DNA of 64,000 nucleotides from Daucus carota subsp. sativus (lineage: Eukaryota; Streptophyta; Magnoliopsida; Apiales; Apiaceae). Made by a program: the position numbers and the translations under genes. The notes under the pieces were generated by a model. It was not told the DNA's origin, ran no database searches, and saw nothing but the letters and a program-made list of their open reading frames with translations. The stretch lies in assembly GCF_001625215.2 (NCBI RefSeq), contig NC_030385.2, positions 9,665,135 to 9,729,134 on the forward strand. The letters are read 5' to 3'. This document shows positions 33,955 through 46,522 of the stretch, one piece after another. Each line of letters begins with the position of its first letter. Position 1 is the first letter of the stretch.

Positions 33955-34938
33955 TGTTAGGAATCAATAATTTTTGATGATAACATAAACATTTTTGTAA
34001 CATGTCTTACTTAGAATCTTTATCAAATTTCAGTTGTAATTGTTACATTTCTTGTCTTTGGGAATTATCAACGGATGGGTAGAATAGGATGGCTAATTGT
34101 AAATATCCAATGCCATGTAATTTTATCTAAGTGAAGGATATTCAACTGATGAGATGTAACTGTTCAACTGATAAAGACTGGATGATGTTTCAACTGATGA
34201 AAATCAAGCATTCAACTGAAGACAAAGTATTCAACGGATAATGCTGAGGAATTCAACTGATGAGACTGGAACAGCATTCAACTGATGGAGTTTGTAATTC
34301 ATTCAACTGATGAGCCAGGCATTCAACTGATAAAGTCAATAGCAGTTGAAAGCAACCAGAACCTTCAACTGATGAAGCAAAGAGCAGTTGAAAGTGACTA
34401 GAGCTTAAGTCTGACAAATCACATGGATCGAATTACACTAAAATAGACATGGAAGCCTAATTAGGAAAATAAAGAAGAAGCAGAAACATACTTATCTCAT
34501 GCAGTGCAATCTGGATCAAATCAAGATGATGGTCAAAGATGAAGACATCTCAGAAAGCATGCATAAGACAAAGTTGTGCAGCATTGTTTTTAGATTAGAG
34601 TGCATTTTGTAATCTAGCTAAAAGCTTTGTAAAACTTGGAGTATATAACCAAGTTAGTAGCATCAGTTGAACTTGTTCAAATTACTTGAGAGAAAAATCT
34701 GAGAGTTAGAACTTGTTTGAGTGATGAACCAGCAGCTGTGCGAATTGTAAAACAATCCACAGATTCTTCTATATAAAATCTCACGGGTGGATCATTCAAT
34801 CCACCCGTATTTTTAATACTTGGTGTTTTTCTGTTTATTGTGTTCTTAGTGTATTGTTCTTGAATCTTTTAAATTTGTAGAAGATTGTATTCAACCCCCC
34901 CCTTCTACAATCCTTCTCATAGTTGGTGTAAAATAACA
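33955..34938. mobile_element. Solo LTR, 984 bp, perfect 5-bp TSD
   Basis: It begins TGTTAGGAATC and ends AAATAACA, so the TGTTA/TAACA ends are perfect inverted pentamers. TCTAC flanks it on both sides (33950-33954, 34939-34943). It contains no primer-binding site or coding sequence. Near its 3' part are TTCAACCCCCCC and CTTCTACAATCC, words common in Copia LTRs. It is the product of recombination between the two LTRs of a full element. Confidence 0.9.
34140..34395 (+). repeat. Ten degenerate TTCAACTGATGA units in the LTR
   Basis: TTCAACTGATRA recurs about ten times at irregular 14-40 base spacing, and the complementary CAGTTGAA occurs twice near the right end. The words lie in the U3-like half of the solo LTR, where enhancer repeats commonly sit. 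Confidence 0.75.
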
Positions 34939-35229
34939 TCTACGTATACCAAATTCATCATAACCACACAAAATGAACATGAAGTCAAAGTAATTAATTT
35001 TTAGCATATTAAGGATGACCACAAGCAAGTTGTAGAAAATTGAGAAAGACATTCAAAAATTAATACAATAATGAAGTTTAATATCTTCATTTTTAAAAAG
35101 ATTATATCTTAACATTATTATTAATCCGACATATGTAGAGATAATTGTAGCAAAGGTAGCTCAATGAAACTAGAAATACAGCCTGCTAGCTTTAAAATTT
35201 CATCGACTTATCTCAACTAACTAACAGGT

Positions 35230-36480
35230 TCACTTGGATATGCGCGCAGAACATCTGGCACCCAATTCCGTGACCAGCACACATCCGTTTGACATAAGAT
35301 CGGCTGAACAAAAGTTTGATGAGTGAACTGCGAGATAGTTAGATTCAGCTAAGAGTTCCACATTATCAATTTCAAACCTGGTGAAATTCATATTCTTCTG
35401 ATCATAAATATAGAAGTTACCACTTCCTGACTTTATGATAATTCCATCATCTTTCAGAGCTACTAGAGGGTGAAGTGTTGACTTACATATGCCAGCAGGA
35501 ATAGAGGCTGTCAAAATACACTTTAAAACCCAAGACTCCCCAACTCCATACTCTTTCATCGACCATATGTCAAAATGAGCATGATGTGAATTATCAAACA
35601 AACACAAACAATTGTTCAATATCCCAACACTCATATTAACCTTGCCGTTACCTATATTAAGGGGAAAGGGAATCAGATAGTCTCGCTCGTCCTCGATGTT
35701 GAATGCATACAAAGATGTAAAATTTTTCATCTCGTTATAAAACAACCAATGAAACGCTCCTTTCATAGTATCCCCAAGAGATTCTTGATAACTTGGATAT
35801 GGAAGATAACCCACTCGCTTCCATGTAATATTAGTCCCAATAATAAAGACATCAGCCTCAGATCTTTTTTTATAAATCGGGTGTGGCGGGTCTACTGGTG
35901 TTGAAATTCTTAAAATCATATACTTATCAGTTATGGTATTAAAACCCAACCCGTAAACTTCTGTCCTTTTTCCACGGCAACTGTAATTCTTTTTGTTGTG
36001 TGTTGGAAGGCGAACATATTGCCCCAAAATTGGGTTACAAAGGTAAAGATGAGATTGGGCACAATAGATAAAAGGACTCCAATATTCCCCAATTTCACAT
36101 GGAACCAAAATAAGAATCAAGCCTTTACAGGAGCCGGCAATTTTAGCTTTGTTGATCTGGATAACAGATTTATATAATTGACAATATCCCTTTGCAAACT
36201 CAACTAAGTGAACCCCAAAATTATTGTTAACAACAACAGTAATATACGGGGAAATCTCAGCATAAAGTTTTGTAAACCAATTTTCAGATATCAATTTAAG
36301 AAATAATTTACCTACGCACCTCCACGCACATATAGAAGCAATTGGGAGTCCTGCAATAATGTTCGCAACGAGTGACTCCGATACAGTGTCAATCAAACTT
36401 GTCTGAGTGATTTCTTTCCCAAATTCTTCCGTCTTGTGCTGCTTCATCGATTTCTTTGTGCGTCTTTTCTTGCGAGCCAT
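35230..36480 (-). CDS. F-box protein with F-box-associated domain (416 aa)
   Basis: A single-exon gene. After a basic, lysine-rich N terminus (MARKKRRTKKSMK), residues about 33-75 form a degenerate F-box (LVANIIAGLPIASICAWRCVGKLFLKLIS), the segment that would bind the SKP1 adaptor of an SCF ubiquitin ligase. Residues about 110-390 follow the F-box-associated (FBA) pattern: AGSCKGLILI, then LCNPILGQYVRLP, then YGLGFNTITDKYMIL, GAFHWLFY and a late LVALKDDGIIIK segment. This part would recruit the target. F-box proteins of this type are a large, fast-evolving plant family, often young and transposon-flanked as here. The frame is intact. The target is unknown, and it could be a weakly expressed family member. 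Confidence 0.9.
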   Translation of the reverse strand: MARKKRRTKKSMKQHKTEEFGKEITQTSLIDTVSESLVANIIAGLPIASICAWRCVGKLFLKLISENWFTKLYAEISPYITVVVNNNFGVHLVEFAKGYCQLYKSVIQINKAKIAGSCKGLILILVPCEIGEYWSPFIYCAQSHLYLCNPILGQYVRLPTHNKKNYSCRGKRTEVYGLGFNTITDKYMILRISTPVDPPHPIYKKRSEADVFIIGTNITWKRVGYLPYPSYQESLGDTMKGAFHWLFYNEMKNFTSLYAFNIEDERDYLIPFPLNIGNGKVNMSVGILNNCLCLFDNSHHAHFDIWSMKEYGVGESWVLKCILTASIPAGICKSTLHPLVALKDDGIIIKSGSGNFYIYDQKNMNFTRFEIDNVELLAESNYLAVHSSNFCSADLMSNGCVLVTELGARCSARISK

Positions 36481-36899
36481 AATGAAAGAAGGTGATATGT
36501 TAAGTTTAAAGGGGAAAATTTATGAGGTGCTTGATGTTGAAATAAAACATTGGACAAATCTTGTCAAATCTAGATTTTATTAATCAATTAAAAATCTCGA
36601 ACAATCTTTTCAGATTTTGTAAAAACAATAAGCAATACAATAAAACAGATATATGGGTTACATAGTTTGATATGTTAGTCGGACTCGGGTACCGACATGG
36701 GCCTGGATCCACGCGTTGGATTCTCAATTTTTTAAAATATTAGGAATTCCTAATATATATGGATACAATACTTGGTCACACAAGTGCTAGGGGTTAATTT
36801 CCATACCCACATCGTGTTATGTCTCACACGAATATAAGTGAAAACTAAAGAATTTTAAATAACAAAGATAACTACATATATATATACAATATATATGTG

Positions 36900-36930
<31 letters not shown>

Positions 36931-36949
36931 CTATATATATATATATATG
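36481..36949. other. 5' flank of the F-box gene and microsatellites
   Basis: No second gene. 36878-36949 contains (TA)n and (GT)n tracts. On the - strand no convincing TATA box could be fixed close to the F-box ATG. Confidence 0.4.
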
Positions 36950-37710
36950 AGTAAAGTTTCTTAGAGTCCTCATTTCAATGGAGTCTTTGAGTCCACATTC
37001 TTCAAATTTGATAAAATATATCCAATAATCTAGTGGTTTCAATTTTAATTATTTTTGTTGCGCAATATTTTTAAATCCAACAAGGTGAAGATTATGTTCT
37101 ACAACGTAATCAATATGCACAACAATTAATTTTATAAATCGCAGGACATATTAAACATAATATAGAATATAGTGTCCTGCGATTTATAAAAGCAATTCTT
37201 ATGCATGTTGTAGAACATAATCTTCAGCTTGTCGGATGTATAAAATATTATAGAACAAAAAAAATAAATTTTGAAACCACTAGATTATATTTTATCCAAT
37301 TTTGAAAAATGAGGACTCCAAGACTCCACTAAAATGAGGACTCCAAGAAATTTAACTCACACACATATAATCTAATTAAGAACATAATCTTCAGCTTGTC
37401 GGATGTATAAAAATATTATAGAACAAAAAAAATTGAAACCACTAGATTATATTTTATCCAATTTTGAAAAACGAGGACTCCAAGACTCCACTAAAATGAG
37501 GACTCCAAGAAATTTAACTCACACACACATAATCTAATTAAGAACATAATCTTCAGCTTGTCGGATGTATAAAAATATTATAGAACAAAAAAAATTGAAA
37601 CCACTAGATTATATTTTATCCAATTTTGAAAAATGAGGACTCCAAGACTCCACTAAAATGAGGACTCCAAGACTCTACTAAAATGAGGACTCCAAGGAAT
37701 TTAACTCTCT
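36950..37710. mobile_element. MITE whose right end is tandemly triplicated
   Basis: The left end GAGTAAAGTTTCTTAGAGTC is the complement of the right end (CTCCAAGAAATTTAACTC). The right arm, starting AACATAATCTTCAGCTTGTC, occurs three times in tandem from 37214, 37381 and 37543 (spacings 167 and 162 bp). A single-copy relative is at 43692-44112. Confidence 0.8.
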
Positions 37711-37721
37711 CACACACACAC

Positions 37722-37875
37722 ACAATCTAGTTTAGATGTTAGATTTCATATATTATATTTGGTTTGTGTTTAATTATGAAATTATAATCTTAACAAATTA
37801 TTTTTTATGAAAAATAAAGTGTTATGATAGTATTCTTTGTTGTTCTTTTTTTAAAGTGTTCTGTATGGAGTGAAC

Positions 37876-37877
<2 letters not shown>
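37722..37877 (-). mobile_element. TA-associated MITE, truncated copy C
   Basis: On the - strand it starts GGGTTCACTCCATACAGAAC and matches the first ~150 bases of the element at 41596-42024 (AAAAAAAGAACAAC, then CACTATCATAACA). It is truncated on the other side by the triplicated MITE. Confidence 0.65.

Positions 37878-37954
<77 letters not shown>
37878..37954. repeat. (AT)n microsatellite
   Basis: About 77 bases of TA repeat between two mobile elements. Confidence 0.95.
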
Positions 37955-37958
<4 letters not shown>

Positions 37959-40900
37959 GGTTCGAGAGAAAACCTAGGTTTTAAGAAAATCGATTAATTA
38001 CGTACATTGTACGGTATTCCTTTTTTAATTGCAATCAGAATATATCTAAATAGAAGGGCAATCTTGGACAAAATCTTGTGAATATTTGCATATCTTTTAT
38101 TTATGTTATTTCCAAAATTCAATTTTCAGTATCAATTAATGTGACATACATTTCAAAAAATCAATCAATTAACATGATTTTTGCACATATCTTAATGAAT
38201 ATACTAATTCCTAATAAAACACTTAATGGAATCAATTAAATAATAAATTTAGCAAACATAAGTTTTTACTAAACATCATACTAATAAATACATTAAGATT
38301 CTATTATAAATTTTATTAATATTCTACCAAGTGTCATATCAATATTATTAAGATTATACTAAGTAATTCGCTAATGACATTAGATTTATGCTATTTTAAT
38401 ATTCGATATATTTATTATATATTAATTTCTATTATTTGTTTCTTGAATTATATCAAGAATCTATTAAAAAGTATTTAAATAGTTAGTCATATATTGACAT
38501 GATTTATTATGTGTTCTTTTAAAAAAATATAGAATTTAATATAATAAAATTGATACATTAATTAATATTCTAATAATCAATGCATGAAACTTTCGAATCT
38601 TAAATAAATAAAATATTTAATAGAATTTTAACAAAATATTTTTTGTTATAAATTAATGGGAAAATAGATTTTTTAACACTCAACTTATAGTGTTTTTAGA
38701 AACTTGCCACCCAACTATATTTTGTTTTCTTTTACTCACTGATGTTAGGTTTGGATCTTTTTTTAGCCACCAACTTAGGTTCGGATTTGATTGCTAACAT
38801 TATGATAATTTTATTTGTCACTAAACTTATTGCTTCTTTAGAAATTAACCACTCAACTATAATTTTTTTTATTTTACTCACTAATGTTAGGTTCATTTTT
38901 TTTTTGTCATTGAAGTTAGGTTTGGATTTGATTATTAGCATTACATTAATTTTGTCTAGCATTATTGAAATACAGTGATAGTCTGTAATAATATTTTGAT
39001 GATTTAGTTTATGTTTGTATCTTTATATATAGTACTTTTTATGTCTCCAACGTCGTTTACCTTGGGCGATAAGAATTTTACACGCATTATATGGCTTTTA
39101 AAAGACTACTTTCATAAATAATTTTACTTTTTTTTCTTCCGAATAAAAATTCAGCGTTTGAATTTTTACACAAAAAAAATCACAAAAATAAGTTATGAAA
39201 CTATATTTTATAAGAGTCTTAAAATACGTGCTAAGCAGTAGAAAAAATTGTAAACTAATGAGAGGGACGGAGGGAGTAATAATAATAAAATGATGCATTA
39301 TAGAGGGCAATCATCGAAAATTAAGTTAACCTCTCTATTTATTTATCTTGAAAATTGTAATAAGATAAAGTTATTAAAATTTATGAAGATAAATTTGAGA
39401 GAGATTTTAGACTGAGTGTCGATTGAAAGTTTAATAGCGAAAGATGATGCATCATATCACTCAATTACACTTTATCTTATCAGGGAGGGTGGATTGTTTG
39501 AAGTCATTGATTTTATATTGATGATTTATTGAATTTTTAGAATTATAATTACGATTTTTCCTGATTTTAATTTTTCATCGGCTCATTTTATATTATTATT
39601 GTTATATATAAATATATAAACATACGACATATCATCAAAATATTCCATACTATCACTATGTATAAATGATGCTACAAAGATTATCATAATGCTAGTAATC
39701 AAATCCGAACCTAAGTTGGTGGCTAAAAAAAGATCTAAACCTAACATAAGTGAGTAAAAGGAAACAAAATTTAGTTGGGTGGCAAGTTTCTAAAAACACT
39801 ATAAGTTGAATGGCAAAAAAATCTATTTTCCCTTAATTAATTAGTATTAGTAGTATGGAATAAAATATTTTTGAACATATTCAAATAGAACTTTTTTATT
39901 ATCTATTTTAAAATAACATGTAATAGGTAAAAATATTATTATTATTATGTATTGGAGATATTTAACAATATTATTATAATTGTGATAAGATTCTAATAAC
40001 AATATAAAATTATGATAAGTTTCTAAATCATGTGAATGAGTTTATTTTATAGTTACATTAAGATTCTAATAAAAACTTTCATAAGATGATTTGTTAGATC
40101 AATGGTTAGAGATTCGTTAGGAACACACAACACATTAAAAAAATCTTGTATTATATATAATCAAACAATCAAAATTTGTAATAAAACTTTCAGCAGAATC
40201 TTAGTTTATTTATTAAATAAGTTTAATAATATAATTAATAATTAAAATAAATTAAATCATAAAACTAATAAAATTAGCTAAAATTTATATTATGTTATAG
40301 GTTAAACACCTAATAGAATCTTAATATTTTTAATATATATAGAAGATTTTCTAAAATATTTTATTATTTTTAGTAATAAATATTTGTATCGTGCAAGATT
40401 CTTTTTGAATATTTAATTTTTCTTTTACAAATTATTCACCCTATAATATTCTTTTGACTCTTCAAATATTTTCAAATTAATATTATTTTGAAGAGTTACA
40501 AACTAATTAATGTTAAGGAATCCTAATTTAAAAATTATAATAATATTTAAAAGAACACTTCAAGAAACTTTCAAATGTTAAAAGAATACTTAGTTCCCAC
40601 TAAATTTTTCAAATATTTATTACTAAAAATAATTATATATTTTAGAGAATCTTCAATATATATATTAATAATGTTAAAATTCTATTAAGTGTTTGACTTA
40701 TAACATAATTAATAACGTTAAGATTCTATTATATTAATAATGCTAAGATTCTATTAAGTGTTTGACCTATAATATAATATAAATTTTAGCTAATTTTACT
40801 AGTTTATGATTTAATTTAATTTAACTATTAAGTTTATTATTAAACTTATTTAATAAATAAACTAAGATTCTGCTAAAAGTTTTATTATGAATTATGATAG

Positions 40901-41521
40901 TTTGATTATATATAATACAATATTTTTTTTAATGTGTTCTACATGTGTTCCTAACGAATCTTTAACCATTGTTTTAACGAATCATTTTATAAATTTTTTT
41001 ATTGGAATATTAATGTATTTATAAAATATATTCATTCACATGATTTAGAAACTTATGGTAATTTTATATTGTTACTGTAATGTTATTACAATTTTAATAA
41101 TATTGTTAAGTATCTCCGATACGAGATTCTCGAATATATTCTATCATTCAGTATCAAGATTTTTTTTAAAAATATGTTTATACAAGATTCTCTGAGATAT
41201 TAAATTACAAATATTATATGTTAAATGTAAAATATTATTTTTTTAAAATCTTTTCAAGGTGAATCTTTTAAAATTTGAAATTTGAAATTCGAATTGAATA
41301 TACATTAAATGATTGATTGATTAATATATGAAGAATCTATTTAAAGCTGGTATTAATGTGTGATTGATTTGGGATATATTTATGTTACAAAATTACCCTG
41401 TATACGCTAGATTTGATTGACATGATTAATTATTACAATACAGTATATTATTAAATACGCATACGTGATTAGCAGGGTTCCTCGGTTTTCTTGATAAGAT
41501 GGGTTTCTTAGGATCTTCCGC

Positions 41522-41522
<1 letters not shown>
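37955..41522. mobile_element. Large fold-back element bounded by (TA)n
   Basis: The ends are weak inverted repeats (AAACCTAGGTTTTAAGAAAA against AAACCCATCTTATCAAGAAA) and (TA)n lies on each side. The right half is a palindrome of about 1.2 kb centred near 40500: for example CTAAATCATGTGAATGA at about 40022 pairs with TCATTCACATGATTTAG at about 41030, and the GATTCGTTAGGAACAC word near 40108 pairs with GTGTTCCTAACGAATC near 40946. It is AT-rich and non-coding. A MULE (38658-39832) is nested in its left half. Outer borders are less certain than the palindrome. Confidence 0.6.
38658..39832. mobile_element. Non-autonomous MULE-like element, copy 2
   Basis: Termini GGGAAAATAGATTTTTT and AAAAAATCTATTTTCCC with long inverted arms matching copy 1 at 444-1600. 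Flanks TAAATTAAT and TTAATTAAT agree at 8 of 9 positions. A GAGGGACGGAGGGAGTA word at about 39262-39278 marks a partial Stowaway end inside. Confidence 0.8.

Positions 41523-41594
<72 letters not shown>
41523..41594. repeat. (AT)n microsatellite
   Basis: TA repeat joining the fold-back element to the next MITE. Confidence 0.95.
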
Positions 41595-41595
<1 letters not shown>

Positions 41596-41596
<1 letters not shown>

Positions 41597-42024
41597 GGTT
41601 GCACTCCACACAGAACACTTTAAAAAAAGAACAACACAGAACACTATCATAACATTTTAGTTTTTCACAAAGAATGATTTGTTAAGATTATAATTATATA
41701 GTTAAACACCATTTAAACTTAATATATAAAATCTAACATCCAAATACATCCACATTATTGCTATAAAATAATATAGAATCCAGAACAGAATCCAGAATAA
41801 AATCATATGTATATGTTTTTTGCACGATTAATTTTACATAGAATCATGTTATTTTTAACCCAAATTTATTGTTAAACATGACGGATTCTATTATTATTCA
41901 TAATAAATAGTTAATCAACTAAAAATTTGAAATTAATTTAAGCTTTAGATGAGATTCTATATTTGATTCTAAAGTGTTCTGTGTTGTTCTTTTTTTAAGA
42001 GTGTTCATTTTTGAGCAATGCCCT
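41596..42024. mobile_element. TA-associated MITE, copy A
   Basis: Starts GGGTTGCACTCCACACAGAA and ends TTTTTGAGCAATGCCC, an imperfect inverted terminus, with (TA)n directly on both sides. The AAAGAACAACACAGAACAC and GTGTTCTGTGTTGTTCTTT words near the ends pair perfectly. Confidence 0.75.
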
Positions 42025-42055
42025 ATATATATCTATATGTGTGTATATATATATA

Positions 42056-42876
<821 letters not shown>

Positions 42877-43691
42877 AAGTTCTATGGAGATTGATTTTTG
42901 TGGAGTCTTTAGAGACTTTAATCACAACCATCAATTTCTTACCCATCCAAGACCCACAGATCATTGTCTTGCAAATTCGTTTTTCTCTCCCTATCCAGTC
43001 CTGCACTTCTAAATTGGTGAACAACAAGCAAAACTTCTAAATCTTACCTACCATAAAATAATAATTCCATAATATTGGTGTTCAATCACCGAACAAATAA
43101 AAATAATAATTGCATACAAAAAAAAGATGTAGTTGGACATTGCTATGATTAGCACTGAACTCATTGTCATTGTCCTGCAACGATTGCAACGATTTGAATT
43201 TGTTGCAAGACAAAATAACACTTAGATATATCACAAATATGCGGGACAAATTATTAATATTACATTACTAGAAATGCAGGACAAGAATAGTGTAAATTAT
43301 AAAGATAGTTTTGGATTAAAACTAAAACAAGAAATGCAGCCAATGCGATTAACTAGAATGGTAAGGGTGGGCCCTAGGTGGGTGATGACATATAGGGGGT
43401 GAATGATGTCCTTTAGGTATAGTGTATCTTGGTTTGTATTTTAGTTTTTATTTTAGTGGTTTGTATTCGAGCAATTGTCTATATTCTTCTAAGTGAAATC
43501 GTATTTCGAAAAAAGTTCACCAATTGATGGGAAAATTCAAATTAAAAACGGAGGGAATTTTGTGGATCATGTGTGTGATGGTGTATATTAACTAGTGTGT
43601 GGTTGCCCCTACGGGGCCATTAGATTAGATCCATCCAAGAACTTATATTAAGTTTGTAGTTTGTACACACTAATTTAGTTTGTATTTGAGC
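42877..43691. other. Spacer without recognised gene
   Basis: No ORF of note. GTGTGTGGTTGCCCCTACGG at about 43600 is a GC-rich island with a small hairpin (CCCCTACGGGG), perhaps an old element end. Confidence 0.35.
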
Positions 43692-44112
43692 ACTTCCCTA
43701 AAGTTTCTTGGAGTTCTCATTTCAATGGAGTCTTTGAGTCCTCATTCTTCAAATTGGATAAAATATATCCAATAATCTAGTGGTTTTGCTTTTAATTATT
43801 TTTGTTGCACGATATTTTTAAATCCAACAAGCTGAAGATCGATTATATGTTCTACAACGTAATCAATATGCACAACAATTAATTTTATAAATCGCGGGAC
43901 ATATTAAACATATTATAGAACATAGTGTCTTGCGATTTATAAAAGCAATTCCTATGCATGTTGTAGAACATAATCTTTAGCTTGTCGGATGTATAAAAAT
44001 ATTATAGAACAAAAAAAAAAAATTGAAACCACTAGATTATATTTTATCCAATTTTGAAAAATGAGAACTCCAAGACTCCACTAAAATGAGGACTCCAAGG
44101 AATTTAACTCTC
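43692..44112. mobile_element. MITE, single-copy relative of 36950-37710
   Basis: CTAAAGTTTCTTGGAGTTC at the left and ACTCCAAGGAATTTAACTC at the right. The interior matches the 36.9-kb element, but the right arm is present once. As there, the right end runs into (CT)n and (CA)n repeats. Confidence 0.75.
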
Positions 44113-44174
44113 TCTCTCTCCACACACACACGCGCACGCGCACACACACACACGGATATATATATATATATATA

Positions 44175-44214
<40 letters not shown>

Positions 44215-44256
44215 TATAGGTTTATATATATATATATATAAATATATATATATATA
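44113..44256. repeat. Compound microsatellite (CT)n(CA)n(TA)n
   Basis: CTCTCT, CACACA/CGCGCA and several TA blocks in succession. Confidence 0.9.
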
Positions 44257-44548
44257 GCATTGCTCAGAAAAGAACACCCTTAAAAGAAGAACACTTTAGA
44301 ATCGCATATAGAATCTCATTTAAAACTTGAATTAAATTTTTATTTTAACTAATTAATCTTTTATTATGAATAATAATAGTATCTAACATGTTTAACAATA
44401 AATATGGATTAAAAATAACATGTTTCTATGTAATATTAATCGTGCAATATATATATACACGATTTTATTCTAGATTCTGTTCTGGATTCTATAATATTTC
44501 ATATTAATTATTTGGATGAGTTTAAATGTTAGATTTCATATATTGATT
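44257..44548 (-). mobile_element. TA-associated MITE, truncated copy D
   Basis: GCATTGCTCAGAAAAGAACA is the complement of the right ends of copies A and B, so this copy is inverted. It is lost beyond about 44548, where AATGTTAGATTTCATATA ends the match. Confidence 0.65.
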
Positions 44549-44960
44549 GGTGAGTTAGTAGTTTGTCTTTGTATTCTCTCACTTTCAACACTTATATAAT
44601 ATTTAACTCGTATCTATAATATTATGTCATTATAAGTGCAAAAATGTTAGAAGTGTTTGTGTGCGGTCAGAGTTATTGAAGGGGCGTCATGATGTTGTGA
44701 CGGTTCGTATTTCTTCTAATTCATTACTTTTGTTATCTTAATTTGAAGTGAATTTTTATTTTGATAGGTAATATAAACCCAATTAACCTGATCTATAGAT
44801 TGTAGGGTTGAGTTAGACATATATTTTTGGTTGATTGGATTAAATTTTTTATAAAACCGATTAAATTGGGTTGGATTATTTTTTACATCCAACCCGACCG
44901 ACGCAATCGGTGTTGACCCTTACTCACAACATTGAGTGCTACTAGAATAGTGTGGTACCC
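44549..44960. other. Spacer, nothing recognised
   Basis: No ORF or repeat of note apart from AT-rich sequence. Confidence 0.4.
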
Positions 44961-45680
44961 ATGGGTGTGCATTTGCTTAACCGAAACCGAAATCGAAATT
45001 TTTTTCGGTTAACCGAAATCGAAATTCGAAAAAATCTCTACCGAAAACTGAACCGAAATTGTTTCGGTTTTATAACCAAAGCGAAATTTAAATTTCGATC
45101 ATTGCCAAAAAACCGAATTTATAAACCGAAATTTTTAACAAGTATATAAAAATTGTTGCTCTGAAAAATTAAAAGATGCTCGTCGCATACAGTTTTCACA
45201 ACCAGAAGTAGAACTTTCTGTAACATTCTCCTCTCTGGACTCTGAAACATTGGTTAAATCGGAAGTGAAACTCAGAAATAAGAACCCCAACTAGCCAATT
45301 CCCTCATTTTTTATCAAACCCAAATTGACACACAAAGGACATCAAGAAACACACATAGTTACGTGAGTCAGAGACATAGGTATACTAATACACACAAACG
45401 ATTCAAACACAGATGCAAAGCTAGGCAAAGCTGCAAACTGATCACACATACTGACTCGCTAATCAAACATATACACACTCGAGAATTTATTGGGCATATA
45501 ATACTTATAATACTAACTAAAAAACTAATTTTTTATAAAATATATTAAAATTAGGTTAACCATTCGGTTTTCAGTTAACCGCGGTTTTTTAACCAAATCA
45601 AACCGAAATATAAATATCGATTAACCGAACTGAAATTATTTCAGTTCATTCGGTTAACCGAACCGAATGTTCACTCCAGG
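44961..45680. repeat. Inverted-repeat element with CGGTTAACCGAA arms
   Basis: Arms at 44975-45135 and 45555-45670 are rich in AACCGAAA/TTCGGTTAACC words in opposite orientation and start near GGTGTGCATTTG and end near TGTTCACTCC. This is the hAT-like layout of 16013-16545, but I found no convincing 8-bp duplication. The middle (45150-45545) is unrelated AT-rich DNA. Confidence 0.5.
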
Positions 45681-46105
45681 AAAGGATGCACTGCAAAAAG
45701 ATGTGATACGACTTCGCGAGTTCAGCCCTTTCACGTACACACGAGTTTTTCAATTTTTTTACTTTTCTCTTAGTATTTTTAGGGAATTTGTATTGAAAGT
45801 GTATGATTTGTGTAGATGCAGGGGCTGAGAATAATATGAATTGAAACTGCTTGGATTTAATATTTTCCTATTTTTAATTTTAGTTATCCATAAAATGTGA
45901 ATATAATTTCAATTTAAAAGAGAGAAAAAATAATAAGCACAAATCTTTTCTGTTACGCTCAGCAATTTTTTTTAAAAAAGGTGTGCCTAAAAATATACTT
46001 TCTAAAAAATTAAGAAATATTTTAAAAATTCTAAAAAGAACTTGTGTTTTTAAATGAATTATTTTAGATGTAATAATAAAGAAAGCCTTAAAAAATTAGC
46101 ATATT
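45681..46105. other. Spacer before the GPT fragment
   Basis: AT-rich with no coding potential. The GC content rises only where the GPT leader starts. Confidence 0.4.
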
Positions 46106-46289
46106 CTCCTAAACATTCTTTCACACTTACATTGCTTGAGACTTGGCAAATGGTAAGGCACGCAGGAACACGTTATTACATCCGATGTGGAACAAGACCA
46201 TTGGGCGCGCCACCTCGCAGCACAACATAACAGACTCCAAGTCGTTAAAATCAACCCTCACTTCCCAACTAAACCAGAAAATCTGAGAC
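46106..46289 (+). other. 5' leader/promoter remnant of the GPT/ALG7 fragment
   Basis: Less AT-rich than the upstream spacer and continuous with the ATG at 46290, so the 5' flank of the gene was copied too. It contains one GGCGCGCC at 46204-46211, outside the retrotransposon. Confidence 0.4.
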
Positions 46290-46522
46290 ATGGCAACTCG
46301 AAAGAGAGCTTCATCAAACCTTAATACCACTTCTGTCTCAACCGCAACACAAAATAACACCACGACACACTCAACTCAAACCACCCTGCTCCCTCCAGCA
46401 AAAGCTAGCTACATGCTCAAACTATCTCTTCTCTTATTCCTCCCATACTTTTACTTGATATGTTACCATTATGGCAACATTATCGATGCGCAGCTCAAGA
46501 GATCGATACTCATCAATGCTGG
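46290..46522 (+). pseudogene. GPT/ALG7 exon 1, first part, cut by a retrotransposon
   Basis: UDP-GlcNAc:dolichyl-phosphate GlcNAc-1-phosphate transferase (ALG7/DPAGT1/GPT) is the ER membrane enzyme that starts the lipid-linked oligosaccharide for N-glycosylation. The frame opens with MATRKRASS, a Thr/Ser/Asn-rich stretch, then a first membrane segment (LKLSLLLFLPYFYLICYHY) and the start of a second, ending in ILINAG, which I recognise from plant GPT proteins. The next base is the 5' LTR. The frame that runs on to 46703 is LTR sequence, not GPT. The target duplication GCTGG is codon GCT plus GG. Confidence 0.8.

Noticed and set aside
46204..46211. A GGCGCGCC in the GPT leader counted as part of the retrotransposon array
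   Set aside because: It lies ~300 bp outside the 5' LTR and its flank does not match the element, so it is a background occurrence.
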